Positions 24,034 to 36,569 of a stretch of 64,000 nucleotides of DNA are shown here, one piece after another. A program made the translations under genes and the position numbers. This DNA comes from Batillaria attramentaria. Lineage: Eukaryota > Mollusca > Gastropoda > Batillariidae. Every line of letters begins with the position of its first letter. The stretch's first letter is position 1. The stretch spans positions 62,001 through 126,000 of the forward strand of contig JACVVK020000465.1 of the NCBI GenBank assembly GCA_018292915.2, given 5' to 3'. The notes under the pieces were generated by a model. It was not told where the DNA came from. It did not search any database and worked only from the letters and a program-made list of their open reading frames with translations.

Positions 24034-27000
24034 CCTGTCTGTCTGTCTGTGTGTGTGTGAGAGAGAAAGAGAGAGACTCACCCCCTGATAGTCTGGATGC
24101 GTTGCTATACGCACAACTCGGGCACCAGAAAGCCCTGGGAAGTCACTGTCTTGGAACTGCAGGATAAAAATGAGGCTACAGCAAAATGTTGTAACTGCTG
24201 TTATTGTTACACAGGGATTATCTTCAGCTTTGGTAAGGCGCACTTCTTGCAAAAGAACCATCACTCGCTGGCATCAGAGAAAAACATCCTCCGAAGATGG
24301 AGTGTGGTTGCCGAGCAAACGCAACAACAGAAGACGAGAAACTGCTGAAATAATAAAGTAAAGGAATGAAACTTGATTCAGCCTTAGTGCAGCAACTCAT
24401 AGCGTAGAGAAGTTCTGTTAGGGCTGGCGTGAAGCAGAAACTAGAACCGACAGACATGGGCCACTCCGGTGGCTTTGTGGTTGAAGGGAGGCAACTCCTG
24501 TCAACTGGTGGGTTGGGGTTGCCTCCCGTTGCGTACTTGGCGCAACCCTTGGTTGGTTTTGCTAGCGTAGCAATGCTAGGTTTTAGAGTAACACCATCTG
24601 AGGGAATAACATCCTCTGAAGATGGAGTGTGGTTGCGTCTGTGGCAAAGTACTTGAAACAAGTCATTCACACAATCCCCTCATTCAATGGGATGAGCCTG
24701 GCAGTGTTCAGCCCAGCACCCCCACACCCACTACTGCCTTACCTGCTGTGACACTGTCCATGGAATGAGATCCCCCGATGCTCGCTTGCCTCGTGCCAAA
24801 CTGTTCATGATGCTGGTTTTGGAGATCTCTCCCTCCAGGCAAACCTGGACCAAGATTAGATACAGTTCAGTTGATGGACAGATTAGATACAGTTCTGTTG
24901 GCACAGTCAGGCTTGTGACTGTGTTTAGCTGAGTAAGGCAGTCTCCTGATCACAGGTGCCAGAGACATACCAGTAGATCTTTTTGCATCCAACTGGCGAC
25001 ACATCTACACTCACATATTGTTTGGAGCTGGTGTGGTAGTTTCTGGCATCATACCATTTACACACATGGGGCGGTCGGTGGTATAGTGGATAAGAGACTT
25101 GTCACCAATGTGAGAGGTCGAGGGTTCGAGTCCCACTCGGGGCAGAGAATTTTCCCTTCTCGTATGTGGCACCTTTCATTCGGGCCGATCGTCGGGGGTT
25201 CTCTCCAGGTACTCTGGCTTCCTCCCCCTCTTCTTTGGAAATGTTCAGCCCACCAAATTTGAAAAATAAATGCAATTCTAAATTCCGAAATTTAAATAGC
25301 TGAGCTGACCCTTCGCACCACGTGATTGTAATATGTTTATGTCCAGTGTGTGAGAGAATGTGCGTGATTCACGTGAGTGTGCGTGTTGGGTTCAGTTCGC
25401 GGCGCTTTGAGCCAATTCATGAAACTGGGTAAAGCGCCTATACTCATTATTATTATTATTATTATTACACATGCGAAGCCGCAGCCTCTCACACAAGAGA
25501 CAACACTTACCTGCAGGACACAGAGGACTTCTGGCAAGCCTGTGGTTGCATTGTCAACCGGCCCCAGCAGGACAAAGATGTGATGAGCAGGAGCGTCCGA
25601 CAGCATCTGAAGGTCATTTGGAGAGTTCTGCACAAGGACATTGCTGTAATCACTCTTACTTGCAGTGAAAATGTTGACAAAATTTAAATATTTCTGTACA
25701 GCCAAAAGTCCTTAATATGAAAACCTTGAGAACTTTCAGAGCACGCCATCAAGCTCCCTGTCGACTCATGTCTGATGTGTCTAATGTATACAACAATACC
25801 CCTCACCATTAAAACCCCCCAAAGCAATCTAAAAGAAAGATGTCTGCAATATGATTACAAAGTACATGTAGTGACACTCATCAAAACGGGTATAACACAG
25901 TACACAGTTTTGTACACACGGATTGTACCATAATCTGCCTATGATATACACACGAAAAAAGAAATAAAATGATAGTTGAGAAAAATGAAACAGGTATATG
26001 ATGAAGGAAGACAAAAAAACAAAAACAAAAATGAAACAAAAACAACAGAGAGAAAAACAGCCTTCTGAAACGGTTTCTGTGCCCGGTACAGTAAACCCGC
26101 TTTCTGATTTCCTTAAAAAAAAAAAAAAAAAAAAGAGAGAGAAAGGTATGATATTGTGCAGGATGTATTTCCCCGAATCCCGTGCTATCCCTACCTTGTA
26201 ATGTGAGGAGACATAGAGCGCCATGATGCGATGCAGGAAATTCTCCGCGGCCTTGTGGTAGGAGAAAAGAGTATCACGGTTCACGTAATACAGTTCACAT
26301 GTTTTGGGCACTGGACAGCCAGACGACACGCGCGGGACCACACTGGCATCGAGACAAAGCAGGTTGTTCAACCATTTCTCAACCGGATCTTTGTCAGCGT
26401 AGCGGATTGACTCGTTCAAGGTCACCTCATGCAAAACTCGACCTGAGGAGATGCCATAGTACAATCATGGATCATAAGCAGTCACAGAATGGCTGTGATA
26501 ACCTTTAAAATACTGTACATCTTAACATCACATTTAACTCAAGTCCTACCAAGGCCAAGTAAGTTTGGGTTGCCGAGGTTATGCATCACTGGCCTCACAC
26601 ACAAAAAATTATAACTGATTTATGCGTATGTGGACTTGGTGCAGTGTAAGTTTTCCACACCGATTATACTCATTTTTGCTGCAACAAGAAACAAATTCAG
26701 AAACGATTGTTTGGTCTGCCCTCCCCTTCTTGATAATCACAGATGAAAACCTGCAGTACTACAATAGCAAAATGACTGTAAATTTTGCTCCAACCTGATG
26801 CAGACACTGCTCCACCAGTAGCAGACATGTTTGCGGCTTTCTTCACCTCTGTGGACATGGAGCCGAAAGTCGCTGACTGCTGTCGAAGCTGCTGGATGAG
26901 TTTTAATGACAGGGAACGGCCGGTGCCCTCGTATCTGGTGAAGAAACATGACTGGTTAAAGAAACTCATTGGTAAAATATGTAATTTTTCATTTGGGATT

Positions 27001-29993
27001 ATAAACAATTATCCTATCATTGGTTACTGGTGACTCCTGACGCACCATTACATTCTCTCAGGACTCGGTATATCTAATCCTATCACTTTCAATGAAATTT
27101 GTTTTGTTTGTAACAATTTTGTATGTTATTGCTATGTTGCTTTACAAACTGCAAAACATAAGACTGGCTTCACTCAGTGCAAGAATGCTTAAAAAAGTAA
27201 AATATCTACTTCTTATTCAATTTCCTAAACTTCCTGATGAAGTTTAACAGTTGGCGACTGCTATGTAGTAACACAAACAGATAATCAGCTCAATCATTTT
27301 CAACGCCATGTCAGTTAACAGTGAGAGATATGTCATGTACCCATTGATTGTGGACGACATGAAGACGAGGTAGGGACCCAGCAGGTTCTTGACGAGAGGC
27401 AGGGGAATGGCGGCTGCCTCGTCGATACACACCAGCTCTGCCTGACCCAGTTTGTGGCTGTCACCAGGATGGATGTACTGTATACACACACAACACAGAC
27501 ATCAGAATGAAAGGTTGGAAAACTGGACGCCATGTAATGTCTTGTTTGAGGAAAATGCAACCAACACACAAGATTCTAGACAATGAGATGTGGGGACTCA
27601 CGACCTTGGATAGAGGACACAAGTTGTTTGAAAGCTCCAGGGCCTACATACTGACTGACCTGTATGGTCTGACGATGCTCCCTGAAGATGTTGACCCTCA
27701 CCACAGCTTTGTTGAACTCTGGATTTGTTGACTGGATGATCTCGTAGTCCATGTGTTCCTGCAGGCATATGAAGTGCGCAAGACCTACATCAACAACGCC
27801 CTACACCCTATTCCACACACAATGTGCACACAACCACACGTCTCATTGTCTGCCTCTCTCAAAGGTTGTTGTAACTGTAGCCAGGACAATAAGGCTACAG
27901 CAAATTGTTGTCGTCGATGTCATTGTTATGTGGAAATTATCTTCAGCCATGGTATGCTTCCAGCATAACAAACCTCAATCTCGAGCATGGCCGGGTGCTT
28001 GAATTTGAAACTGATCAAACATGCAAACCTCTCCTCAAAGGAGCTGGCTATGGGACTGGGAGTGTTCAGCCTGTGGATACTAACAACTCCTAAAGTCCTG
28101 TAAAGAGTGCACTGTGTAATACTTCAACAATAAACATAACACCTGTTCTCCCTCTATCTTCAGCTGATGTAGTTTTCTCCTTGCTCTGAGAGACCACATT
28201 TGGTCAATGTGTTGTAAAGCACCATAATGTTAAACTGTACTTCGTAACCTTACCTGGTACTCCAAAGCATCAAAGCCCTTGAAGACAAACTCAAACAGAG
28301 TTTTCAAATTCTCTGGCGAAGGAGCTGTGACAAAGATGTTGGAATATCTGGAAAAACAAAGGTGAATGTTTTGAGTCCAAACACATGTACATGTAGTGCA
28401 ATTACTACAACCTTTGTTCTGCACAGCTTTCCCGATATTATTTAAACATCTCCTGTTTGGTAGGGATCTTTACAACTGACGGTCACCACTAAAGACAAAT
28501 TTGTCTGACATAATAAAGTTGTTTGAACTTGAAGTAACCAATGGAGTGAGAAATTACGCTTCACTGTCAGTTAAGCACTGGTCATAGATGCATGACTGTG
28601 CTTCTACACAGCTGCTTGTCTTTGCTGTACGGTATTTTCATGAAATACCAATTTACCCAGTAAATGAATCAGCTTTTACAATCCCCCGCTACATTTGCTT
28701 TTATCTTCTTCTTCTTCTTCTGCGTTCCCTGTTCTGGACTCCGCCTCAGATGATTAGGTTTGTGGTCTTTATATAAGCAGTGGTCTTCAAGAGGTCTGTT
28801 TTGCTGCCAGTGTGGCTCCGTTCGGCCAGTGTTGTGTCCTTGCTTCTTTGAAGAGGGGGCAGGACTGCAGAATGTGTTCCGGGGTTTGAGGGGCTGTTCC
28901 GCACGGACAGTCTAGTGAGTGTGACAGCCCAAGGCGGCACAGGTGGGCACGCAGTCTGCAGTGTCCAGTTCGTAGTCTGAAGATGGTGGTCTGTTCATAA
29001 CGCTGGAGCTGTGGCATCTGGTCGTTAGATGGGGGATTGTGTTGCGCCGTTCAGATTGTCTTGTACTGATATTTGCTTTTATCAACAACTACACCCAGAT
29101 CACCTGCAAACCCCCTTCTCCCCCCCCCCCCCCCACCCCATCTGATCTGTGTCAGAACTCACCCAAATGCCACGGCTGATGAGATGGCAAAGCCAAGTGC
29201 GGCAGACTTTCCACGCCCTCTTGCTGCTGTCATGGCAACTGTGCTCCGCAACGTCTTTTCCGATATGGCTTCCACGAACTTCAGCACAGCTCGTGCCTAA
29301 TGCAATACCCAAATAAAAATAAAAACAGAAAATGAAGAGGGTAGTTTTAAACGTGTATCAGTATTTTGGGAATGAACTGCACCGGACGGTAAAACTACTT
29401 TTCATTTTACATCTGCACAATACCTGTAAATCAACCTTTCATAATGCAAATTTACCAACCACAAAAAGACACAAACATTTTACTCCATGATTACATCATC
29501 TTACATTTCAAATTCCCATAGAGGATCAGGTAAGAAATTTTATTATATCCCCCCCCCCCCCCCCACACACACATGAACACACAGGCTGAGAGAAAATCTA
29601 ATGCTGTAATGGACAATAAGCTAAACTCAAACGGTGAAGACAGGAAACTGGACTGCACCTGGTCTAGAGTTTTACAGTTGTTGACGATGGCCCCCACGGG
29701 TTGTGTATCCTGCAGCGACACCTTCAGTTCTTGCAGTTCACGCTCCAGGGGAGGCAATTCGTCCTCCTAAGGATCAGAAAGAAAAGTAAGGAAGGGGTAG
29801 CAAGAAGGATGAGTCATGAATGAGAATATCAGAAATGCCTGGAGGTGGGGACTTTAGGGGGAAGGACTTGATACTCACCATGGAGCGAGGTGGAACGGGC
29901 TGAATGTTGAGGATGTGTGTGGTGAGAGGAAGCAGGTTGAGCTGATCGTCGATCACCATACAGCTAGCACAAGATGTCAGTGACAGCAGAAAT

Positions 29994-30031
<38 letters not shown>

Positions 30032-30597
30032 CATATATAAAAAATTAACCAGCAAAAAACCCAACAAACCCAAACAAACAAAAACCACAACAAACCCAAA
30101 CAAAACTGGCAAACAACTAACCAAAAGCAATCAAAAAATTCTTTATGCATTCCCCTTGTGTAAGAGCTGGAGGCCAATGCAATAAATTCATTCGTTCAAT
30201 TAAAAGCAAAAACCAAAACACAAGAACAATAAAAACAATAACAAAAAAAATACAAAACAACAGCAACACACACACCAAAAAAACAAAACAAAACAACTAA
30301 GATTGCAAGCTGCAGATATACAACAAGAACAGCAAAAAAACCCAAACACAATTCCAACTGCAAACAAAGTGAGACAGAAGGATGAGCAGAAAAATAACCC
30401 TGTCTACAAATAATCAAGAAAGATATGTATTGTGTACCTCTCATTGAATCGACCGACAATATCTTGGTGCGCCTCAGTTCTGTATCTGGTATGAACGTCC
30501 TGTTAAACAGAAATATCCGTGTAAACACAGAGCATACAGATCTAATAAAGTTAAAAGAAGGGTGATTATACAGTCTGGAAATGAAAAGAAAACATGC

Positions 30598-30650
<53 letters not shown>

Positions 30651-32460
30651 AGAAGAGAAAAACAGGAAAACGCACAAAGAAAGACAGCGTAACATAGTTT
30701 AAGATTCAAATCAAGAAAACCAAAACCAACCCACACTTCCATCTGAAAAAAGCTGACCTTCCTAGCTCACATTTCGTGAATTACAAGTTTCTGTCAAATC
30801 ACCTCTGGTACAATCCAAATGTATTTCGTCTTTCTATTGACTGTTATTGTTAGTATCCATCCTTCATTACAGCGAACTGCATGAATTTATCCACAGGTAA
30901 TACTACAAGTGCTGACCATTGTCATGGTGTACAGCTGACGCAAGCTTGCCATGGAGCGAAGAAGCACCACAACCACGCCTCCTCCTTCCACTGTCTCCAC
31001 TGTCCGCGCCAGCAGGTTTGGTGTGAGTGCCTCAAAGTCCTGAAAATAGCATTCTCTTGTCTTTAATCAGCGGAAAAAAAAACAACAACATCCCAATAAG
31101 ATCAGATTCAAAACTTGAAAAAGCTTTGTTTAAAGAGCCTGAACATACTGTAACAAAGCAAGCAATTACAAATGTCAAAACATACCTGGAGAATGCACAT
31201 GCCGTATCAAATGTCAAAACATACCTGGAGAATGCACATGCCGTATCAAATGTCAAAACATACCTGGAGAATGCACATGCCGTATGTATTTCCCAGGATC
31301 TTGTGAGTCTCTGCGTAGTAGCAGTACCGGATGTTCGTGGCAGCAACAAAAAGCTCAAACGGATCATCCTCTTTCACGTCCAGGCGTCCACTCTTGATTT
31401 TCTTGGTTATCTGACGCATTCGCTTCTTGCGATGGCTGCCGAGGGATACAATTTCTTACAGAATTTGTGATATACTGATAGTGATATATGTACTGTGAAC
31501 ATTATTCAAATGGCAATGTTATTCATTGACTACAACTAGAAATTTCTGCAGGAGTGCACGTAAATGCAATACTCCTTAGACAAATACAGTGATCAAGCAC
31601 ATACTGTTTTATGCACAACATTGAAAACCTGCCAATGGTCCATAAAAAACAATTTCAGTCACTTCTAACTTGAAGACTCCTCCTCATGAAATTATCGATT
31701 TTACTGAATAATAACTGATCAGAGAGGTCGCCCATACAACACTAACTAATTCTATCTGCTAATGGTTGGTAACTGACCTGCTGAATCCAAGCTCTTTCTT
31801 GTAGCACCACAGGACTGAAGGTCGAGTCTTCACCACCGCCTTGGACAGCATGTGATGCAGAATGACCACCTGAACACGAAACAATGGGGGTGAGCCTTAC
31901 AATCATGTTACTGTTACATCAGCATCCATGGGAAAACTTATTAATATCTGTGGTCACCTCAAAGTGTGTACAGCAAAAACTCTGAAATGGGACTACAGTA
32001 ACATACATGCAGCTTTTTTTTGTGTTATTGGTAATACACTGTATGTGGGGATTATCTTCAACCACAGTATGCTCCTGACATGCTGTCACTCATAGCCAAC
32101 TGAGATAAAATCTTCTGAGGATAATGTGTGGCTGGCTATGTGGTGTGGTGCATGACAACAGTACTATAGTCACACATGCAATCCTCTGAGTCTGACCCAT
32201 TAATGTGACAACCCTCGTAGTATTCAACCCACGAACCACCACCTATAGTTTCATAATCCTAGTCCTTGTTTGATACATTGGTGCTTGCTTTTTCTTTTTC
32301 TTTGCTGTGATGTTGGTGTTTACAATTACAGTAACTACCATGTACAACTAACCTGGTCTTTGCCATGATCTCCCACAATGACAAACATTGAGCGGTGTTT
32401 CTTGGCCACTCCATTCTCGATCAGGACGCGGATACGGTTGTCGATCTTCTTCCTCACCAT
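19367..32460 (-). CDS. NAT10: RNA cytidine acetyltransferase NAT10 (Kre33 homologue), complete, 26 coding exons
   Basis: NAT10 makes N4-acetylcytidine in 18S rRNA and tRNA, in the nucleolus, using acetyl-CoA and ATP. Exons from the 5' end: 32353-32460, 31778-31869, 31264-31435, 30917-31039, 30438-30499, 29879-29993, 29659-29766, 29163-29296, 28254-28347, 27660-27758, 27341-27477, 26795-26934, 26195-26442, 25511-25627, 24743-24844, 24082-24156, 23736-23855, 23333-23466, 22437-22485, 21972-22071, 21470-21577, 21080-21252, 20540-20659, 20241-20339, 19788-19924, 19367-19460. All phases match. The sum is 3060 nt, 1019 residues (human about 1025). Walker A ARGRGKSAALG has K290; Walker B VCIDEAAA is near 388; the GNAT acetyl-CoA loop QGMGYG is at 641-646; the tail is Lys-rich. 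The start ATG at 32458-32460 opens MVRKKIDNRIR, the family's usual N-terminus, after a 5' UTR with an acceptor at 32480. The exon 19788-19924 acceptor is weak. Confidence 0.97.
22713..23106 (-). mobile_element. tRNA-derived SINE, copy 1 (in a NAT10 intron)
   Basis: Read on the minus strand, the head has pol III A-box-like (GTCTAGTGGTTAAGAG) and B-box (GGCTCGAGTCCC) sequences, then a body shared with copies 2 and 3 containing GGCCGATCGTCGGGGG and GGCGCTTTGAGCC motifs, and a (TTA)n tail. It is about 390 bp. Confidence 0.85.
23201..23270. repeat. GT microsatellite
   Basis: (GT)n of about 35 units in a NAT10 intron. Other long CA/GT tracts: 1503-1550, 15229-15269, 23970-24030, 30000-30030, 55840-55880, 59790-59922, 60151-60211 and 63147-63230. 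Confidence 0.95.
25069..25466 (+). mobile_element. tRNA-derived SINE, copy 2 (best preserved)
   Basis: It is head-to-tail complete: A-box GTGGTATAGTGGATAAGAG, B-box GGGTTCGAGTCCC, body, then (ATT)n. A 7-bp target-site duplication ACACATG lies at 25062-25068 and 25467-25473. It is inside a NAT10 intron, antisense to the gene. Confidence 0.9.
28785..29040 (-). pseudogene. Non-LTR retrotransposon ORF2 C-terminal fragment
   Basis: The minus strand encodes YEQTTIFRLRTGHCRLRAHL then LDCPCGTAPQTPEHILQSC, the pattern seen at the C-terminal end of many LINE reverse transcriptases (His/Cys cluster after the RT/RNase H region). It is truncated at both ends, inside a NAT10 intron. Confidence 0.75.
31170..31285 (-). 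repeat. 3 x 39-bp tandem repeat containing the NAT10 exon 3 donor
   Basis: Each unit holds the last 22 nt of exon 3 and a CTCCAG/GTATGT donor. Donor GT pairs are at 31262-31263 (used), 31223-31224 and 31184-31185. The copies are identical over nearly all positions. Confidence 0.92.
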
Positions 32461-33160
32461 GATAAATGTGTGGATATATCTGAAGGACGGAAATGCAGAT
32501 ACAGATACTGTACTGTATAACTGAAAATCTAGTAATGTTCGAAGTGACAGGGAGAAGCTCTAGGACTCTTATGCGGAAAGACTAACAACACGGCACACAT
32601 GGAGGAAACTTTCGTTATGACTTATGGTTACCAATCCGAGATTACGCCTAGTCAATTTCATACTTCTTTTATCCTTTCCTACATACAATGATGTATCGCT
32701 CGCAAAACCGCTATTAGATATCAGAGTTTTTTTATTATTATTTTTTTAAAAACAAAAGCCTGTCACAAACGCTGTTAAAAATGTTCGTAATTGTATCGCT
32801 CTTTGTAAACATCGGCAGGGGCGAATACTCTCTATTCTCGAAAATTACGTCGTTTTGTTGTTGCACACGCATTCAGAATGAATATCTCTCAACTGCGAAC
32901 AAATGACCAGCTACATACACACAACAAACTAACAAGTAGAGCGATCGTTGTACAAATAAACATACCAGCCACAGCGCACGTGTTGACGGCACACTCAAGC
33001 TACCTTATCAGTATGCCTGGACCATTTGAGGAATTAGAATTATAGGAATACAAGAACCTGGTGGCGCAAGGGTTGACACACACACACATACATGGAACGC
33101 ACCATTATCTTATTCGCTCTTATGAATCAGTTGTAAAGAAATGTGAACCAGTGTGTTACC
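32461..33160 (-). promoter_or_regulatory. NAT10 5' UTR and upstream region
   Basis: The first coding exon continues 5' to a good splice acceptor at about 32480 (CCGTCCTTCAG on the minus strand), so at least one non-coding first exon lies further right. No TATA box or start site can be fixed. The 33,000 region carries only short CA repeats and no ORF of interest. Confidence 0.4.
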
Positions 33161-33165
33161 AATAT

Positions 33166-33830
33166 AATAATAACTGAGTGTTGTTTGGGTGCTTTACCCA
33201 ATTTCTTGAATTGGCTCAAAGCGCTGCGAACCGAACCCAACACGCTCACGTGAATCACACGCATTCTGTCACTTTGGACATGAACACATCACAATCACGT
33301 GGTGTGGAGGGTTAGCTCAGCTATCTAAGTTTCAGGATTTAGAAGTGCATTTCTTTTCTGGGCTGAACATTTGCAAAGCAGAGTGTCATGGACGCGTGAC
33401 TGTTATTTTAGAAGGGTGAAATCATCAGCAGTAGTTAGTCCATTGCAATCCACCATTGTTTGCTTGAATTGTTGTTGTGACTGCCTGGTGGATGCTATGT
33501 TCACATAAGTGTTTTTCTATGTTATCAATAACATTGTGGTGGTGTGAACTTTGAGCGTCCCTGTCTTGTTGTGACTGCATGCGAGTGGTGCATCAGAGGA
33601 AAGAAAGAACATGCATATTTATATACACGCGCGTCCACGAATATTGACGTACGTACCGTGGTGCCACAGAGGGGGAGGAAGCCGGAGTACCCAGAGAGAA
33701 CCCCCGACGTTTGCCCTGAATGACCGTGCCATATACAAAAAGGAAATGGTCTTTGCCATGAGTGGGACTCGAACCTGATGTCTCACATTGGTGATGAAGT
33801 TGCGTAACTACTAGACCACCGACCACCACT
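33166..33830 (-). mobile_element. tRNA-derived SINE, copy 3, split by an insertion
   Basis: Both halves match copies 1 and 2: the tail half is 33166-33383 and the head half 33667-33830, with B-box GGTTCGAGTCCC on the minus strand. It is interrupted by 283 bp at 33384-33666. Confidence 0.82.
33384..33666. mobile_element. Probable solo LTR inserted into the SINE
   Basis: A 283-bp block begins TGTCATGG and ends GGTGCCA (TG...CA termini). It is flanked by a 5-bp duplication CAGAG at 33379-33383 and 33667-33671. It contains a TATA-like TATTTATATA. No internal retrotransposon coding sequence is present, which fits LTR-LTR recombination of a Ty3-like element. The call rests on termini and TSD only. 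Confidence 0.6.
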
Positions 33831-34729
33831 GCTTAGTCCTTATGCATGGCTTCGAGAATGCTCTCTTCATGACGGAAACTTTTATTAGCTGCAGTTCCTC
33901 TTTGTGATTGCTGCTGTCCATCAAAAAAAAAATCTGTGTAGGGGTTTTGTGAGTGACTTCAATGGCAATGAATGTTTTTAATTTTATTTTTTCTTATCCT
34001 TGTCATCCTCCATGAAGTTTTCCATCCAAGGTGCGGGTCCTCATCGATGTATTACTATTAGTAGTGTAGTAGCCTAAAGCACACATATACACACACACAC
34101 ACACATTGAACGCCCACAATTCCAAGAAAAATATACAGAAATTGATAATATTTTACAACAGTTTTATTACACTTTTGACACAACTGCATCTCAATGGTTT
34201 GCAAATGACACACGTGGAACAGACTGAGACATCAAGTTACATTTCACACACACACACACACATACTCTTTCTTTCTCTGTGACAAATACAGTAATGCAAA
34301 TTTATGATAATCATTGAATGATTGAGGTTTACCCTCTACAGTGGACTCCACTTATAAGGACCTCCGATATAAGAAACATCGCTTATAGGGACACCCCAAA
34401 GCAGGTCCCTGCCAAAGTTGTTCTTTGTGATCACTTATTAAAACTCGCATAGAAGAACCCTCTGATATAGGGTTCATCGCTTATATGGACAGCACTTGCT
34501 AGGTCCCCACATCAAACTTTCCTCGGATATAAGAACCGCAAGTAGGAATGATCATTTCTAGGAAGTCTGCGATTATTCTATTTTTGGAACCCTCGCTTGT
34601 AAAGACACCATCTGCTTGTTCCCAACACGACCTCCCCTCGGATATAAGAACCGAAAGTAGAAGTTATGCTAGGTTCATTTTCGTTTTGTTTCATTTCCCG
34701 GAATTTCCAAGAAACATTCCTTCTACAAG

Positions 34730-34915
34730 ATGGCGGAGCGTAAGAGAAAAGCATTGTCTCTCCAACAAAAAATCGAAATAATTAGAGAGGTCGAGCGTAA
34801 CCCTCAGAAAAGCAAAAGTCTCATCGCTGATACCACACATGCCACTGTTCTCAATTCCTGGAGTAGAAATCAGCCAGGAAAGGGTCTATTTGCGAAACCT
34901 TTGTGGTCATTTTGA
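34730..34915 (+). pseudogene. Transposase remnant, CENP-B-type helix-turn-helix
   Basis: The KRKALSLQQKIEIIREVE stretch matches the N-terminal DNA-binding domain of pogo/Tigger transposases. The reading frame departs from the family after about residue 40 and stops at 34915. The D-D-D core is missing. Confidence 0.8.
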
Positions 34916-34916
34916 A

Positions 34917-34992
34917 CGGGTTGTTACAGTAGTGTAAGTGAAGTGCCCTTCACGGAATTCCGCCTCTGAACTTCACTTACACTAACAACCCG
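34917..34992. repeat. Imperfect inverted repeat (hairpin) within the pogo-like element
   Basis: CGGGTTGTTA and GTGTAAGTGAAG on the left pair with CTTCACTTACAC and TAACAACCCG on the right, with an extra CAGTA in the left arm and a 27-base loop. It may be a small nested element or its scar. Confidence 0.75.
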
Positions 34993-35412
34993 ACAGAGAG
35001 ACAGATGGATAGTGGCAGTGAGTTTGTGGAGTGGGGAGGGGAGGAGCGGGGAGGGGGAGGGGTCGTTAAAAACCGTTATTTTCCCCTGCGAACGCCGTAG
35101 ACTGGGAACACATTTGAATGTCTGGCCATCTTGTTTTTTGTTGTTGTTGAAAACTTGGCCAATAAATTTCCTTGTATCCTTGTATTCTTTAAAGTCATTT
35201 TGTCAAAATGTGATCGTAACTCTGTCTCTCTCTCTCTGTCTCTCTCTCATTTTCATTAAGACAGCTATTGTTACATAACTTCTGGAGTTATTTGCATTAA
35301 ATTTATGTTTCACGTACGCAAAAGAAGTAAACTATATTGCATCGAGATCAAGCCAACCAGCAAGTTCCACTTCATTGACGCAAAGGCTTAAACAAGCAAG
35401 AGATTGCCGTGG

Positions 35413-35444
<32 letters not shown>

Positions 35445-36134
35445 GCACGCACGCACACACACAGACCATTAGAGGTCGATATACGACTCTTTTTAGCTTG
35501 TCCACAATATTTTCTTCTTTCCTTGGTTATAAGAACACACACTAGCACAACTGACCTTATATCCGAGGTATGCTTATAAGAACCCTCGCTTATAAGGACA
35601 CCCAAATGCTGGCCCCGGCGCTGTTCTTATATCCGAAGTCCACTGTATATATAACAACCTGTCCGATGCCTGAGCTTTTTTCGTTTCCTGTTGATTTCCA
35701 CTGAGTAATAGGTTTCACAAATGGAAGATATACTGAAAAAAAAGGGCCTATTCCTGGAAGCCATGGATACTATCAGAATTAGCATGCAAATGATAATTCA
35801 ATGGCCCTGTCAGTATAATGAATCAGATTCAGTGAGAAATCCTCAGTAATACTCATAAAATGTCACAATGCCAGATGTCATATGACAAAATTGATTTTTC
35901 ACATTCAGTCCAAGTTGCTCTAACAACTCTGCAATAATCAAGTATGGCTGGTGCAGGGTTTTCCATATGTACAGAATAAACCAAGTGGATACCTTATCCA
36001 CCCAAGTGGATACGTTATCCACCAGACATCATCAAACTCCAGAGTCCAAACCATTCCTTGTCCCTTGAGAATGTTGGCCAGCATAGGAGGCGAAAGTTTC
36101 AAATGAAGCTGCAGAAAGCTGAGACGTTCTTGAA

Positions 36135-36566
<432 letters not shown>

Positions 36567-36569
36567 GGT

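Larger units (their letters stand above)
34339..35645. mobile_element. Degenerate pogo/Tigger-type DNA transposon (1.3 kb)
   Basis: TIRs begin CAGTGGACTCC (left) and CAGTGGACTTC (right, reverse complement), flanked by TA. Subterminal motifs of the CTTATAAGGACACC type recur several times at both ends, a hallmark of this group. A 61-codon ORF at 34730-34915 (+) begins MAERKRKALSLQQKIEIIRE, the CENP-B/pogo helix-turn-helix N-terminus, then loses similarity. The DDE catalytic core is absent, so it cannot be autonomous. A 76-bp inverted repeat (34917-34992) and a CA microsatellite (35413-35462) lie inside it. Confidence 0.85.

Noticed and set aside
25069..25150. True tRNA gene
   Set aside because: A and B boxes are present, but the sequence cannot close an acceptor stem and continues into a SINE body with a target duplication.
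34730..34915. Functional CENP-B-like host gene
   Set aside because: It lies between TIRs, is broken after the HTH, and has no supporting exons.
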